A stretch of 64,000 bases of DNA from Sporosarcina quadrami (GTDB taxonomy: Bacteria > Bacillota > Bacilli > Bacillales_A > Planococcaceae). Below, piece by piece: positions 1-9,052 of the stretch. Position numbers and translations under genes: made by a program. Where the stretch lies: NCBI RefSeq assembly GCF_014836615.1, contig NZ_JACSQN010000010.1, positions 62,001 through 126,000 of the forward strand. The letters run 5' to 3'. How positions within the stretch are numbered: position 1 is the first letter of the stretch; the number at the start of each line of letters is the position of its first letter. The notes beneath the pieces are model-generated. The model saw nothing but the letters and a program-made list of their open reading frames with translations, made no database searches and was not told where the DNA came from.

Positions 1-143
1 CCTGCAATGCGATTCCTGCCGCTATAGTTTGAAGACCGTCTCCCAAAGTTTGAAAGTGTACTTCCGATTAATGATAGTCTAGCTGCATAAATTTCAGGCG
101 AATCAACATTTTGACTTGATTGATTCATGAAATCATTGTTCAT
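1..143 (-). CDS. 5' part of a small protein gene, cut by the window edge, with an apparent frameshift
   Basis: Reading leftward from an ATG at 143 with a GAGGTG ribosome site 7 bases upstream, the frame begins MNNDFMNQSSQNVDSPEIYA and continues to about LIGSTLS. It then becomes serine/arginine-rich. If one base is dropped near 42-56, the frame instead gives LGDGLQTIAAGIALQ, a natural-looking hydrophobic segment. I see either a real frameshift or a sequencing error in the AAAC/TTTGGG run. The gene runs off the window, so product and length are unknown. I do not recognise the family. The region 160-285 to its right holds nothing I can identify. Confidence 0.5.
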   Translation of the reverse strand, partial: MNNDFMNQSSQNVDSPEIYAARLSLIGSTLSNFGRRSSNYSGRNRIA

Positions 144-285
144 CATTTCACACCTCGATTATATGGTTTCTATTATATATGAAACATTCATCGAAATAAT
201 GAGCTCGGTATTTAAATTAGATATACGATTTTCGGGTTGTTTAAAGTTTTGCAAGTACTGGACTCGAGAAATTTGTTCCTGCTTT

Positions 286-333
286 GAAAATAGAAGGTAC
301 CGAAACCGTTACGGTTCTAGTACCTTCTATTTT
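286..333 (-). terminator. Intrinsic terminator after the AIM24 gene
   Basis: A 14-base arm (AAAATAGAAGGTAC and its complement) encloses a loop that itself contains ACCGTTACGGT. It lies just beyond the stop of the leftward gene ending at 363. The arms end in A/T runs on both sides, so it could work in both directions. Confidence 0.75.
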
Positions 334-362
334 AGTGACAGAGCAATCTGCAATTTAATAAA

Positions 363-1160
363 TTATTTTCCGCCCAACATATTGAACAATCCGCCTGCGA
401 TACTGCCTTCATCCCGCGATCCGCCACCTGGGGTTTGTGGAGCTGCTGCAAATACTCTGCTTGCGAGCCTTGAGAATGGCAATGATTGTATCCATACTTT
501 ACCTGGCCCGCGAAGCGTTGCGAAAAAGAGACCCTCTCCGCCAAATAATGCAGTTTTCACTCCTTTGACCATTTCGATATTATACTCAACGTCCTGTGTC
601 ATTGCGACAAGGCAACCTGTATCGACACGCAATGTCTCGCCTGGTGCAAGTGTCTTTTCAATAATCGTACCGCCGGCGTGTACGAAAGCCATGCCGTCGC
701 CTTCAAGTTTCTGCATGATGAACCCTTCGCCGCCGAAAAAGCCGACACCCAATTTACGCTGAAATTCCACGCCGATCGAAACGCCTTTCGCTGCTGCTAG
801 GAACGCGTCTTTTTGGCAAATGATTTTCCCTCTGTGCTCACTTAAGTCCATTGGAATAATCTTACCGGGATAGGGAGCGGCGAAAGAGGCATGTTTTTTG
901 CCAGAACCGGTATTTGTGAACGTTGTCATGAACAGGCTTTCTCCTGTAATCAAACGTTTACCAGCGCCCATCAATTTCCCCATCAGTCCACCGCCTGAAT
1001 TGCCGGCGCCGTCTCCGAAAATCGTTTCCATTTCGATGCCGTCTTCCATCATCATGAGCGAACCGGCTTCTGCGACCACGGTCTCCCCTGGATCGAGCTC
1101 TACTTCGACAAACTGCATATCATCGCCATGCAACTTAAAATCGATTTCATGGTTATTCAT
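363..1160 (-). CDS. AIM24 family protein (TIGR00266)
   Basis: 265 residues, starting at an ATG preceded by GGAGG. The sequence fits the TIGR00266/AIM24 (formerly DUF124) family: an N-terminal beta-rich half with the run EAGSLMMM near residue 33, a glycine-rich stretch ([19 protein letters not shown]) near 51-69, and beta-rich repeats behind it. The last 30 residues are a Gly/Ser/Pro-rich tail. Length is typical for bacterial members. The family has no established biochemical role; the yeast namesake is mitochondrial. It is cytosolic as far as can be seen, having no signal peptide or membrane segment. It appears monocistronic, with a terminator directly behind it. Confidence 0.85.
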   Translation of the reverse strand: MNNHEIDFKLHGDDMQFVEVELDPGETVVAEAGSLMMMEDGIEMETIFGDGAGNSGGGLMGKLMGAGKRLITGESLFMTTFTNTGSGKKHASFAAPYPGKIIPMDLSEHRGKIICQKDAFLAAAKGVSIGVEFQRKLGVGFFGGEGFIMQKLEGDGMAFVHAGGTIIEKTLAPGETLRVDTGCLVAMTQDVEYNIEMVKGVKTALFGGEGLFFATLRGPGKVWIQSLPFSRLASRVFAAAPQTPGGGSRDEGSIAGGLFNMLGGK

Positions 1161-1221
1161 ACATTGAAACCTCCTCAGATTTATATATGATTGTACGTTA
1201 GAATGGCATCGGAAGTTTCAT

Positions 1222-2124
1222 TTACTTTGGCAAGTTTTGTTCGTTATGAATATATCTCACAAGTAACATCGAGATTTCAGTAGACCGGTAATAGAGCCGT
1301 GTTCCTTTGAACAATTGTTGGAAAGGTGATATGAGTGCATCCATGATGACCAGATTAGGGGTTTCTGACCGCATTTCAGCCAAAAAGAATTCCGTAAATT
1401 TTATTCCTTCTTCGGACTTCTCTTTCTTCACCATCGTCAGGAACTGTTCGAGCTTTTCAACAGCTTGTGAAGCGCAAAAAGGAGCGGTTTCAGTTTCTTC
1501 CATTAATGCAGATGAATAATTCTTACCGAGCAATGTATCTTCGTTCCTTATCATATCATCCATGATGGCATCTACGCGACGTATCGTGAAATGCACTAGG
1601 TCATCGATGTCGATTGTTTCAGCGGATGATGATTGGAAGTGGATGAGGTGCTGGATGACGCCTAGAATCATGACTGCACAATCAAGTACAAACGGTTCCG
1701 CTTCTTCTCCGTAGACATCTGCCAGTCGCGAAGTAAGCCAGTTTAACTCCATTAGATGGTGTTTTCTAACAAAACTCCTCAATTCGGCATCGCCAGAGTA
1801 GAAGACAGCTTCATAAATTGATAGTAGGTTATGTTCTCGATTCACACGCATTCGGATGAGAATTTGTTCTGCTAATATGTTTTTATCCCGTTTGTCTTTA
1901 CCTTGCTGCATTTCATGCCTGCGAACAATTGACTCTTCGTGGGCAAACTCAAAAATGGCGATAAGGCATTCGTTTTTGGATGTGAAGTAATTATAGAAAG
2001 TCCCTTTAGATATTTGCGCTTCTTCTATGATGTCTTGGACGGATGTAGTTACAAAACCTTTTTTGATAAATAGTTTCTGTGCTGTCAGAAGGACATGCAA
2101 TTTACGGTCGTTTATAAGAATCAT
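1222..2124 (-). CDS. TetR/AcrR family transcriptional regulator
   Basis: 300 residues. Residues 10-55 form a TetR helix-turn-helix domain (LLTAQKLFIKKGF, then ISKGTFYNYFTSKNECL), followed by a long all-helical ligand domain. At 300 residues it is longer than the usual 190-220. The gene is divergent from the drug-efflux transporter at 2681, the classic arrangement for a repressor of that pump, so regulation of the transporter is inferred. The assigned ATG has its AAAGG directly against it, a poor spacing, so the true start could be elsewhere. A promoter and a small dyad lie immediately upstream. Confidence 0.85.
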   Translation of the reverse strand: MILINDRKLHVLLTAQKLFIKKGFVTTSVQDIIEEAQISKGTFYNYFTSKNECLIAIFEFAHEESIVRRHEMQQGKDKRDKNILAEQILIRMRVNREHNLLSIYEAVFYSGDAELRSFVRKHHLMELNWLTSRLADVYGEEAEPFVLDCAVMILGVIQHLIHFQSSSAETIDIDDLVHFTIRRVDAIMDDMIRNEDTLLGKNYSSALMEETETAPFCASQAVEKLEQFLTMVKKEKSEEGIKFTEFFLAEMRSETPNLVIMDALISPFQQLFKGTRLYYRSTEISMLLVRYIHNEQNLPK

Positions 2125-2143
2125 CCTTTGGTAATGATATTTG

Positions 2144-2191
2144 GACTGTAAGTCTAATGATAATTCTACTCGTGAAATGTCTATACATCAA
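2144..2191 (-). promoter_or_regulatory. Promoter and possible operator of the TetR gene
   Basis: On the minus strand TTGATG (2191-2186) and TAGAAT (2168-2163) are 17 bases apart, a good SigA promoter. Just downstream, at the expected transcription start, lies a short dyad GACT-TAC-AGTC (2154-2144). That position suits autorepression, but 4-base half-sites are weak evidence. Confidence 0.55.
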
Positions 2192-2229
2192 CAAATTCAT
2201 GTTTTTTTAAAATGTAACCGTTTTCTAAT

Positions 2230-2258
2230 TTGATTGTTTTGGACTATCGGTATAAAAT
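2230..2258 (+). promoter_or_regulatory. Candidate promoter upstream of the repeat array and efflux gene
   Basis: TTGATT (2230-2235) and TAAAAT (2253-2258) are separated by 17 bases. If used, the transcript would carry the whole 2284-2631 repeat array as an untranslated leader of the transporter mRNA. Confidence 0.4.
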
Positions 2259-2283
2259 AGATTTTATGCTTTCTCAAAGCTGA

Positions 2284-2631
2284 CTTACGTTTCGATACGA
2301 GCGGTTTACTTTTCGTTACGGGCGGTTTACTTTTCGATACGAGCGACTTACGTTTCGATACGGCTTTTACGTTTCGATACGAGCGGTTTACTTTTCGTTA
2401 CGAGCGAGTTACTTTTCGATACGGGCGACTTACGTTTCGATACGGGCGGTTTACGTTTCGATACGAGCGACTTACTTTTCGATACGGCGCTTACGTTTCG
2501 ATACGGGCACTTACGTTTCGATACGGGCGACTTACGTTTCGATACGGCGTTTACGTTTCGATACGGGCGACTTACGTTTCGATACGGCGTTTACGTTTCG
2601 TTACGAACGTCTTACGTTTCGATACGAAGCG
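2284..2631. repeat. Tandem array A1: 17 units of about 20 bp, core TTACGTTTCGATACG
   Basis: Seventeen imperfect head-to-tail units of 19-21 bases. Each has a conserved core TTAC(G/T)TTTCG(A/T)TACG and a variable 4-7 base remainder (GGCG, AGCG, GGC). The core contains the near-dyad CGTNTCGANACG. It fills most of the gap between the divergent TetR and efflux genes. Units are too short and too variable for CRISPR, and no protein is encoded. A related array lies at 33910-34174. Confidence 0.9.
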
Positions 2632-2680
2632 TATATGCTATAAGTTGGCTCAGCACTGCAAAAAAATGGAGGTAGTATAA

Positions 2681-4225
2681 ATGGATGAAATGGATATTAA
2701 GAAAATGCACGAAAAACCTCCTTATGGAATGATTGGGATATTGTTTTTCGGAGCATCCGTTGCAATCTTGAACAATACATTATTGAATATAGCTTTGCCT
2801 TCAATTATGACGGAGTTCTCCGTGAAGCCTTCACAGGTACAGTGGTTGACGACAGGATATATGCTAGTGAACGGAATCATGATTCCTGCTAGTGCGTTCT
2901 TCATACAGAAATTCACTAACCGGAAATTGTTTTTGACAGCGATGACGCTGTTCACAATCGGGACAGCAGTGGCAATCTATGCACCTAACTTTAACATGCT
3001 TATTGTTGCCCGGATGATTCAGGCGTCAGGTTCTGCCATGATGATGCCGTTATTGATGAACGTCATGCTCGTCGCTTTCCCGATTGAGAAACGCGGTGCG
3101 GCGATGGGGATGTTCGGATTAGTCATGTTCACGGCGCCTGCAATCGGCCCAACGTTGTCAGGTTGGATTGTTGAACATTATTCATGGCGAACACTTTTCG
3201 AAATCGTCTTGCCGTTTGGTATCTTGACGATTTTGCTGGCAATATTTAAACTTCGTAATATTACTCCGAACCGTGATGTTAAATTGGATGTCTTTTCGCT
3301 TATCCTATCAAGCATCGGTTTTGGCGGATTGCTTTATGGATTCAGTTCGGCGGGGGACAAAGGATGGGGCTCACCGCTTGTGTACGGAACTATTGGAATC
3401 GGTGCATTTTCACTGATCCTTTTCATTATTCGACAGTTGCTTATGAAGGACCCGCTTTTGGACTTCCGTATTTATAAGCATCCGATGTTTGCGCTTGCTT
3501 CAATTATCTCAATCGTTATGTCCGTTGCGATGTTTTCAGGTATGATCCTTACACCGTTATATGTGCAGAATGTCAGAGGGATTATGCCATTTGAGGCAGG
3601 GCTTCTTATGCTGCCAGGTGCAATTATAATGGGGGTAATGTCACCAATCACTGGCCGTATATTCGATAAATACGGTCCCAAGGCCATTTCAATCACGGGG
3701 CTCATCATTACGACAATCTCGACCTATTATTTAAGCAAATTAGAATTAACGACGGGCTATTATTCCTTAATGGCACTTTACACAGTGAGGATGTTCGGTA
3801 TGTCGATGGTTATGATGCCTATCATGACGAATGGCTTAAACCAGTTGCCGATGCGTTCCAATCCGCATGGTACTGCTATGAACAATACACTCCAGCAAGT
3901 ATCCGGAGCGATCGGTTCTGCTTTACTGTTGACGATAATGACGAAACGCATGGAAAGTACCGGAGCAGAACTTGCTCAAGGTGCAGCAGCTTCTAGTGCA
4001 TTGGCTGCCGGCGGTGATGCAGCTGCGGGAATCAAGCAGGAAATCTATTTGAAATCGATGCTCGATGGTATCAATTATTCGTTTTTAATTTCTGCGTTCA
4101 TTTCTGTGGCAGCATTGATCTTGGCATTGTTCGTCAAACGAGTCCGTCCACCGAAGTATGAAGAAGTGAAAAAGCAGGAGCAAGAGGAGATACCTGTAGG
4201 ATCTATAAAATCTTTAGAAGAATAA
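2681..4225 (+). CDS. DHA2-type MFS drug efflux transporter
   Basis: 514 residues with about 14 predicted hydrophobic segments, the size and layout of the DHA2 (EmrB/QacA/LmrB) proton-coupled drug:H+ antiporters of the cytoplasmic membrane. MFS signatures are visible: ALPSIMTEF in the first segment region, QWLTTGYML, and the motif-C-like GPTLSGWIVEHYSWRTLFEI near residues 157-176. A GGAGG precedes the ATG by 9 bases. The C-terminus ends in a charged cytosolic tail. The divergent TetR gene at 2124 is its likely regulator. Substrate cannot be told from sequence. Confidence 0.9.
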   Translation: MDEMDIKKMHEKPPYGMIGILFFGASVAILNNTLLNIALPSIMTEFSVKPSQVQWLTTGYMLVNGIMIPASAFFIQKFTNRKLFLTAMTLFTIGTAVAIYAPNFNMLIVARMIQASGSAMMMPLLMNVMLVAFPIEKRGAAMGMFGLVMFTAPAIGPTLSGWIVEHYSWRTLFEIVLPFGILTILLAIFKLRNITPNRDVKLDVFSLILSSIGFGGLLYGFSSAGDKGWGSPLVYGTIGIGAFSLILFIIRQLLMKDPLLDFRIYKHPMFALASIISIVMSVAMFSGMILTPLYVQNVRGIMPFEAGLLMLPGAIIMGVMSPITGRIFDKYGPKAISITGLIITTISTYYLSKLELTTGYYSLMALYTVRMFGMSMVMMPIMTNGLNQLPMRSNPHGTAMNNTLQQVSGAIGSALLLTIMTKRMESTGAELAQGAAASSALAAGGDAAAGIKQEIYLKSMLDGINYSFLISAFISVAALILALFVKRVRPPKYEEVKKQEQEEIPVGSIKSLEE

Positions 4226-4237
4226 ATTCCGGAATGT

Positions 4238-4281
4238 AATCTCGTAAAGCAGTTAAACTGCTTTGCGGGATTTTTTATTTT
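4238..4281 (+). terminator. Intrinsic terminator after the MFS gene
   Basis: Stem ATCTCGTAAAGCAGT / ACTGCTTTGCGGGAT with a TAA loop, followed by TTTTTTATTTT. Confidence 0.9.
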
Positions 4282-4378
4282 ATTCAGAGAAATAGAAGGG
4301 TTTAAGAGAGAAGATGTCGAAAAGAGTAGAGTGGAAGCGTTTTCAAAAAAGTATTTGAATTGGAAAGGGGATTTTTTC

Positions 4379-5857
4379 ATGCAATTGAATAACTTTATCG
4401 GGGGATCTTGGCAAGACGCAGGAGGAGCAGATTATACGTCTGTAACAAATCCTGCTACTGGAGAAGAATTGGCACAAGTACGATTATCGACTAAATCTGA
4501 CGTGGATCTAGCTGTTGAGGCTGCAAAGAAAGCGCAAAAAGGTTGGGCGCTTGTTCCGGCACCAAAACGGGCGGATTATTTATATGCAATTGGAAATTTA
4601 ATGAAGGAAAAGAAAGAGCATCTTGCACAAGTGTTGACGAAAGAGATGGGGAAAGTCATCGAAGAAGGCCGCGGAGAAGTACAGGAAGGCATCGACATGG
4701 CTTTCTACATGGCTGGGGAAGGTCGTAGAATGTTCGGTGAGACGGTCCCTTCAGAGCTTCAAGACAAGTTTGCGATGAGCGTACGCGCACCGATCGGCGT
4801 CGTCGGCCTGATCACACCGTGGAACTTCCCAGTAGCGATTGCAACGTGGAAGTCGTTCCCGGCAATCGTTGCAGGCAATACATTCATCTGGAAACCGGCA
4901 ACGGAAACGCCAATGATGGCGTATGAAATGGCGAAAATCTTTGAAGAAGTGGGCTTACCTGAAGGGGTTGCTAATATCGTATTCGGTTCGGGCTCGGAAG
5001 TCGGAACGGCGATGATTGAGCATCCTGACGTGCGAGTCATTTCATTCACAGGGTCAACTGAAACAGGACGTCATGTAGCGGAAACAGGCGGACGCCATCT
5101 AAAGAAAGTATCGCTTGAAATGGGAGGCAAGAACGCGGTTATCGTCATGGATGATGCAGATATCGATTTGGCAGTAGAGGGAATTCTCTGGAGCGCATTC
5201 GGGACTGCTGGACAACGATGCACTGCATGTAGCCGGGTCATAGTGCATAAAGATGTTAAAGGGGAATTGGAAGAGAAGTTGCTCGCTTCCATGAAGTACT
5301 TGACGATTGGAAACGGGTTGGACGAGTCCGTCAAAATCGGACCAGTCATAAACGCAAAATCCATTGAGAAAATCCAGAAATACGTAGGTATCGGGAAAGA
5401 CGAGGGCGCTAAATTGTTAGCAGGAGGTAATGTGCTTAAGGACGGCGAACTTGCAAAAGGTCATTATTTCGAACCGACATTATTCACCGATGTAAAGTGG
5501 GATAGTCGTCTTGCGCAAGAAGAGATTTTCGGACCGGTTGTTTCATTGATTGAAGTCGGAAGTTTAGATGAGGCAATCGAAGTGAATAACAGTGTCATTT
5601 TCGGTCTGTCGAGCTCCATTTTCTCGAAAGACGTAAATACGATCTTCCGTGCGCAGCGTGATCTGGATACAGGGATCGTCTATGTGAACGCCGGAACGAC
5701 GGGTGCTGAAATCCATCTTCCGTTCGGAGGAACGAAGGGTACTGGGAACGGTCACAGGGATTCAGGCGTTGCCGCACTCGATGTGTTCACAGAGTGGAAG
5801 AGTATTTACGTAGATTACAGCGGCAAATTGCAACGGGCGCAAATCGACAACTCATAA
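4379..5857 (+). CDS. Aldehyde dehydrogenase, probably 2-aminoadipate semialdehyde dehydrogenase
   Basis: 492 residues from an ATG at 4379 with AAAGGGGA upstream; a longer reading frame from 4331 lacks a ribosome site. All aldehyde dehydrogenase signatures are present: TPWNFP (146-151), FTGSTETG (223-230), general base Glu247 in LEMGGK, and nucleophile Cys281 in GQRCTAC. These enzymes oxidise an aldehyde to a carboxylate with NAD(P)+. It is the first gene of a tight run with a lysine 6-dehydrogenase-like gene and an acyl-CoA dehydrogenase. On that context I infer that its substrate is 2-aminoadipate 6-semialdehyde, made from lysine. The family alone would not show this. I see no clear promoter upstream. 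Confidence 0.85.
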   Translation: MQLNNFIGGSWQDAGGADYTSVTNPATGEELAQVRLSTKSDVDLAVEAAKKAQKGWALVPAPKRADYLYAIGNLMKEKKEHLAQVLTKEMGKVIEEGRGEVQEGIDMAFYMAGEGRRMFGETVPSELQDKFAMSVRAPIGVVGLITPWNFPVAIATWKSFPAIVAGNTFIWKPATETPMMAYEMAKIFEEVGLPEGVANIVFGSGSEVGTAMIEHPDVRVISFTGSTETGRHVAETGGRHLKKVSLEMGGKNAVIVMDDADIDLAVEGILWSAFGTAGQRCTACSRVIVHKDVKGELEEKLLASMKYLTIGNGLDESVKIGPVINAKSIEKIQKYVGIGKDEGAKLLAGGNVLKDGELAKGHYFEPTLFTDVKWDSRLAQEEIFGPVVSLIEVGSLDEAIEVNNSVIFGLSSSIFSKDVNTIFRAQRDLDTGIVYVNAGTTGAEIHLPFGGTKGTGNGHRDSGVAALDVFTEWKSIYVDYSGKLQRAQIDNS

Positions 5858-5903
5858 GTGAATTAACAGCCAGAGGGAATCTTATTGGAATGGAGATGTT
5901 CAT

Positions 5904-7070
5904 ATGAAAGTGGTAGTACTTGGGGCAGGCCTGATGGGGAAAGAAGCAGTACGGGATCTTGTGAAAAGTGATGATGTAACAAAAGTATATCTGGCAGACT
6001 TGAATACAATACCTGCAGAGGATTTTGCGGAACAACTAATGTCCGACAAGCTCGATATTTTGTGGTTGGATGCATCAAACGATTTGCAATTACAGGAAGT
6101 GATGGCACTCGGGGATGTTGTCATCAATGCTTTGTTCTATACATTCAATGAAAAAGTGGCGAAAATCGCAGTCGATATAGGTGTCCACTCCATCGATCTT
6201 GGTGGACATATCGGAGGTGCGACAGATGCTGTGCTGGAACTAGCTGAAAAAGCGGAAGCAAAAGGAGTGACCATCATTCCTGATCTCGGTGTAGCGCCTG
6301 GAATGATTAATATTCTTGCGGGCTATGGTGCTAGTAAGTTAGATAAAGTCGATAGTATTAAATTGTATGTCGGCGGTATTCCAGTCAAACCGGAGCTTCC
6401 GCTTAATTATAATGTTGTTTTCTCGCTGGAAGGAGTTTTCGATCATTATACGGATCCGTCGCATGTCATTCGCGACGGGGAGTTGAAGGAAATTCCTTCA
6501 TTATCTGAAGTGGAAACGATTCACTTTGATAAATACGGTGACTTGGAAGCATTCCACACATCTGGTGGGACATCGACTTTGACGAAAACGTTTAAAGGTA
6601 TTCAGACATTAGAGTATAAAACGATTCGCTATCCAGGACATGCGGAGAAATTCCAGTTGCTTGTGGATTTAGGATTGCTATCGCGTGATAACGAAGTGAC
6701 GGTTAATGGTCAATCGGTTAAAGTGCGTGACGTCATGCGTGAGCAATTGTCACCTCAACTTCGATTGGGCGATAAATCCGATGCTGTTCTCCTGCGTGTC
6801 ATTGTAAGCGGAGAAGCGCACGGCATGCCTGCGACATATGAATATAATCTTGTGACAGAAAAGGATTTATCTGTGAATGAAACGGCGATGGCGCGGGCGA
6901 CAGCAAATACGATTTCAGTTGTGGCGCAGATGATCGGTAACGGCACAATTACTAAACGAGGCGTCCATCCTCCTGAAACGATTGTTCCTGGTGATCTCTA
7001 TATGGAAGAGATGAAAAAACGCGGTGTCATAATCGAAGAAACAGTGAAAACGCAAGAGGCGCACGTATGA
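5904..7070 (+). CDS. Saccharopine dehydrogenase family, likely L-lysine 6-dehydrogenase
   Basis: 388 residues, start ATG with GGAG 8 bases upstream. The N-terminus is a Rossmann fold ([13 protein letters not shown], residues 3-15) with the [12 protein letters not shown] and DLGVAPGM segments seen in saccharopine-dehydrogenase-like enzymes. Its length matches the lysine 6-dehydrogenase of Geobacillus (about 385 residues), which deaminates the side-chain nitrogen of lysine with NAD+ to give 2-aminoadipate semialdehyde. The aldehyde dehydrogenase 46 bases upstream would remove that product. True saccharopine dehydrogenase or another member is the alternative. The C-terminal part ([13 protein letters not shown]) is as in these enzymes. 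Confidence 0.75.
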   Translation: MKVVVLGAGLMGKEAVRDLVKSDDVTKVYLADLNTIPAEDFAEQLMSDKLDILWLDASNDLQLQEVMALGDVVINALFYTFNEKVAKIAVDIGVHSIDLGGHIGGATDAVLELAEKAEAKGVTIIPDLGVAPGMINILAGYGASKLDKVDSIKLYVGGIPVKPELPLNYNVVFSLEGVFDHYTDPSHVIRDGELKEIPSLSEVETIHFDKYGDLEAFHTSGGTSTLTKTFKGIQTLEYKTIRYPGHAEKFQLLVDLGLLSRDNEVTVNGQSVKVRDVMREQLSPQLRLGDKSDAVLLRVIVSGEAHGMPATYEYNLVTEKDLSVNETAMARATANTISVVAQMIGNGTITKRGVHPPETIVPGDLYMEEMKKRGVIIEETVKTQEAHV

Positions 7071-7097
7071 TTCGAGAAGCGAAAGGGGTCGGAGACG

Positions 7098-8288
7098 GTG
7101 AATTTTGATTTTACAGATGAACAGAAAATGTTACGCAAAACAGCGAGGCAATTTGTAGATGACGAAATCATGCCGCATATCCAGCAATGGGATGCGGAGG
7201 GCGGTTTTGATCAAGGAATTTGGAAGAAACTTGCGGACCTCGGCTTCATGGGTGTCTGTATTCCCGAGCAATATGGCGGGAGTGGCATGGATTATAATTC
7301 ATTGGCCATTCTTTGCGAAGAATTGGAACGTGGCGATACGGCGTTCCGTACTGCCGTTTCTGTGCATATTGGATTAAATTCGATGTCTTTGTTGCAATGG
7401 GGGACGGAAGAACAGAAGCAGAAGTTTTTAGTGCCGCAAGCTAAAGGTGAAAAAGTGGGCGCATTCGGTCTTACTGAACCTGGTGCCGGTTCCGATGTTG
7501 CGGCCATGTCGACGACTGCCGTACGTGACGGTGATGATTTCGTCATTAACGGCCAAAAGACGTGGATCTCTTTATGTGATATTGCGGACTACTTCTTAGT
7601 GTTTGCCTATACAGACAAATCGAAAAAACATCATGGCATCAGCGCGTTCATTGTCGATCGAAATACGCCAGGCTTTTCGTCAAAAGCGATCAAAGGGAAA
7701 TACGGTATCCGTGCAGGGAATACGGGCGAACTGTTTTTCGAAGATATGCGCGTGCCTGCAGCGAATATGCTCGGTGAAGAAGGCGAAGGATTCAAAATTG
7801 CGATGGCTTCGCTCGATAACGGCCGTTTCACAGTGGCGGCGGGTGCAGTCGGCTTAATCATGGCGAGTCTTGAAGAAAGCGTGAAATATTGCCATGCCCG
7901 CGAAACGTTCGGCAAACCGATCGGCAAGCATCAGCTCGTCCAGCAAATGCTAGCCAATATGGAAGCTGGCTATCAGATGAGCCGTTTGCTTGTCTATCGT
8001 GCGGGAGAATTGAAGAATAAAGGTGTCCGGAACACACGTGAGACATCTCTCGCGAAGTGGCAGGCATGTGATTTTGCGAATAAAGCAGCAGATGATGCAT
8101 TTCAAATTCATGGGGCTTACGGCTATTCGGACGAATATCCGGTTGCCCGCTTCCTGCGCAATTCGAAAGCGCCTGTAATATACGAAGGAACACGTGAAAT
8201 CCATACGATTATGCAAGCGGAATACGTATTGGGTTACCGTGAAGACAAAAAACTGACGCATATGCTGCCGGAATGGCCGTTTGACTGA
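7098..8288 (+). CDS. Acyl-CoA dehydrogenase, glutaryl-CoA dehydrogenase-like
   Basis: 396 residues, GTG start 27 bases after the previous gene, with AAAGGGG and GGAG upstream. FAD acyl-CoA dehydrogenase motifs: GLTEPGAGSD near residue 129, the C-terminal FGKPIGKHQLVQ, and catalytic base Glu in the YEGT motif near residue 368. Arg84 in the segment FRTAVSV lines up with the arginine of glutaryl-CoA dehydrogenase (YRSAMSV) that binds the distal carboxylate. Together with the two upstream genes this suggests glutaryl-CoA to crotonyl-CoA in lysine breakdown. The aminotransferase and 2-oxoadipate dehydrogenase that would link the steps are not in the window. A generic short-chain acyl-CoA dehydrogenase remains possible. 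Confidence 0.8.
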   Translation: MNFDFTDEQKMLRKTARQFVDDEIMPHIQQWDAEGGFDQGIWKKLADLGFMGVCIPEQYGGSGMDYNSLAILCEELERGDTAFRTAVSVHIGLNSMSLLQWGTEEQKQKFLVPQAKGEKVGAFGLTEPGAGSDVAAMSTTAVRDGDDFVINGQKTWISLCDIADYFLVFAYTDKSKKHHGISAFIVDRNTPGFSSKAIKGKYGIRAGNTGELFFEDMRVPAANMLGEEGEGFKIAMASLDNGRFTVAAGAVGLIMASLEESVKYCHARETFGKPIGKHQLVQQMLANMEAGYQMSRLLVYRAGELKNKGVRNTRETSLAKWQACDFANKAADDAFQIHGAYGYSDEYPVARFLRNSKAPVIYEGTREIHTIMQAEYVLGYREDKKLTHMLPEWPFD

Positions 8289-8290
8289 AT

Positions 8291-8330
8291 AAAAAATGCT
8301 AAGAGGGATAATCCTTCTTGGCATTTTTAC
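8291..8330 (+). terminator. Terminator of the lysine-catabolism gene set
   Basis: Stem AATGCTAAGAGGGAT / ATCCTTCTTGGCATT followed by a T run. Confidence 0.85.
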
Positions 8331-8440
8331 ATAATTGGCTTATGAAACGTCTTGAAATCCTTCAATAGTAGTTGTAAATATAGTGGGTTTGTATATAATC
8401 GGAGTAAAATACACTACACTCATACTAATCGGAGGATATT

Positions 8441-9004
8441 ATGTACAGACTGACAGCTAGTTTCGCGAAGTTTATTTTTTTCTTTGTTGCTAAAATTGAA
8501 TTGAAGGATATGCACAAATTACCTGCAGAAGGCGGTTACATCATTACGTGTTCACACCGCGGGTGGCTTGAAATCATTGCACTTGGCATTTCGTTGCCGA
8601 AACCGATCCATTTCATGGCGAAGAAAGAGCTTTTCTCTAATAAACTGATCGCCTCCTTCCTTACGAGCATTAAAGCGTTTCCGGTGGATCGTGAAAACCC
8701 ATCACCAAGCAGTATCAAGACTCCTGTGAAGTTGTTGAGATCAGGTGAAGTCGTTGGCATTTTTCCGAGCGGGACGAGGTCGTCGGAAGACACTCCTGTA
8801 AAACGCGGTGCGGTGACGATTGCGAATTTATCTAAAGTGCCGATCGTCCCTGTTACATATGTCGGGCCGGCCAGTTTTAAGGAAGCTTTAAAAAATCGGA
8901 AAGCGGTCATCACTATCGGTGATCCGTTCATTGTTGATACAAAAGATAAGGAAGCGTTGCAATTCTATTCGGAGAAACTAGGCAGCGAAATCAATCCTGC
9001 TTGA
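8441..9004 (+). CDS. Lysophospholipid acyltransferase family protein (PlsC-like)
   Basis: 187 residues, start ATG with GGAGG 5 bases upstream. An N-terminal hydrophobic segment is followed by the PlsC domain. Block I reads HRGWLE at about residue 39, where the family has HX4D; here Asp is replaced by Glu. Block II (MAKKELF), block III (FPSGTRSS, near residues 106-113) and block IV (VPIVPVTYVG) are conserved. These enzymes move an acyl chain from acyl-ACP or acyl-CoA to lysophosphatidic acid or a related lysolipid at the membrane. Whether the Glu variant stays active is not known from sequence. It is probably transcribed alone or with the serpin gene 48 bases downstream. Confidence 0.8.
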   Translation: MYRLTASFAKFIFFFVAKIELKDMHKLPAEGGYIITCSHRGWLEIIALGISLPKPIHFMAKKELFSNKLIASFLTSIKAFPVDRENPSPSSIKTPVKLLRSGEVVGIFPSGTRSSEDTPVKRGAVTIANLSKVPIVPVTYVGPASFKEALKNRKAVITIGDPFIVDTKDKEALQFYSEKLGSEINPA

Positions 9005-9052
9005 CGTGCGACATTTCTATGAAAAGACAGTCTACTCATTAAAGGAGCGGTG

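Noticed and set aside
2284..2631. CRISPR array
   Set aside because: Units are 19-21 bp in total, with no separate unique spacers and no cas genes; it is a simple tandem repeat. The same holds for the other four arrays.
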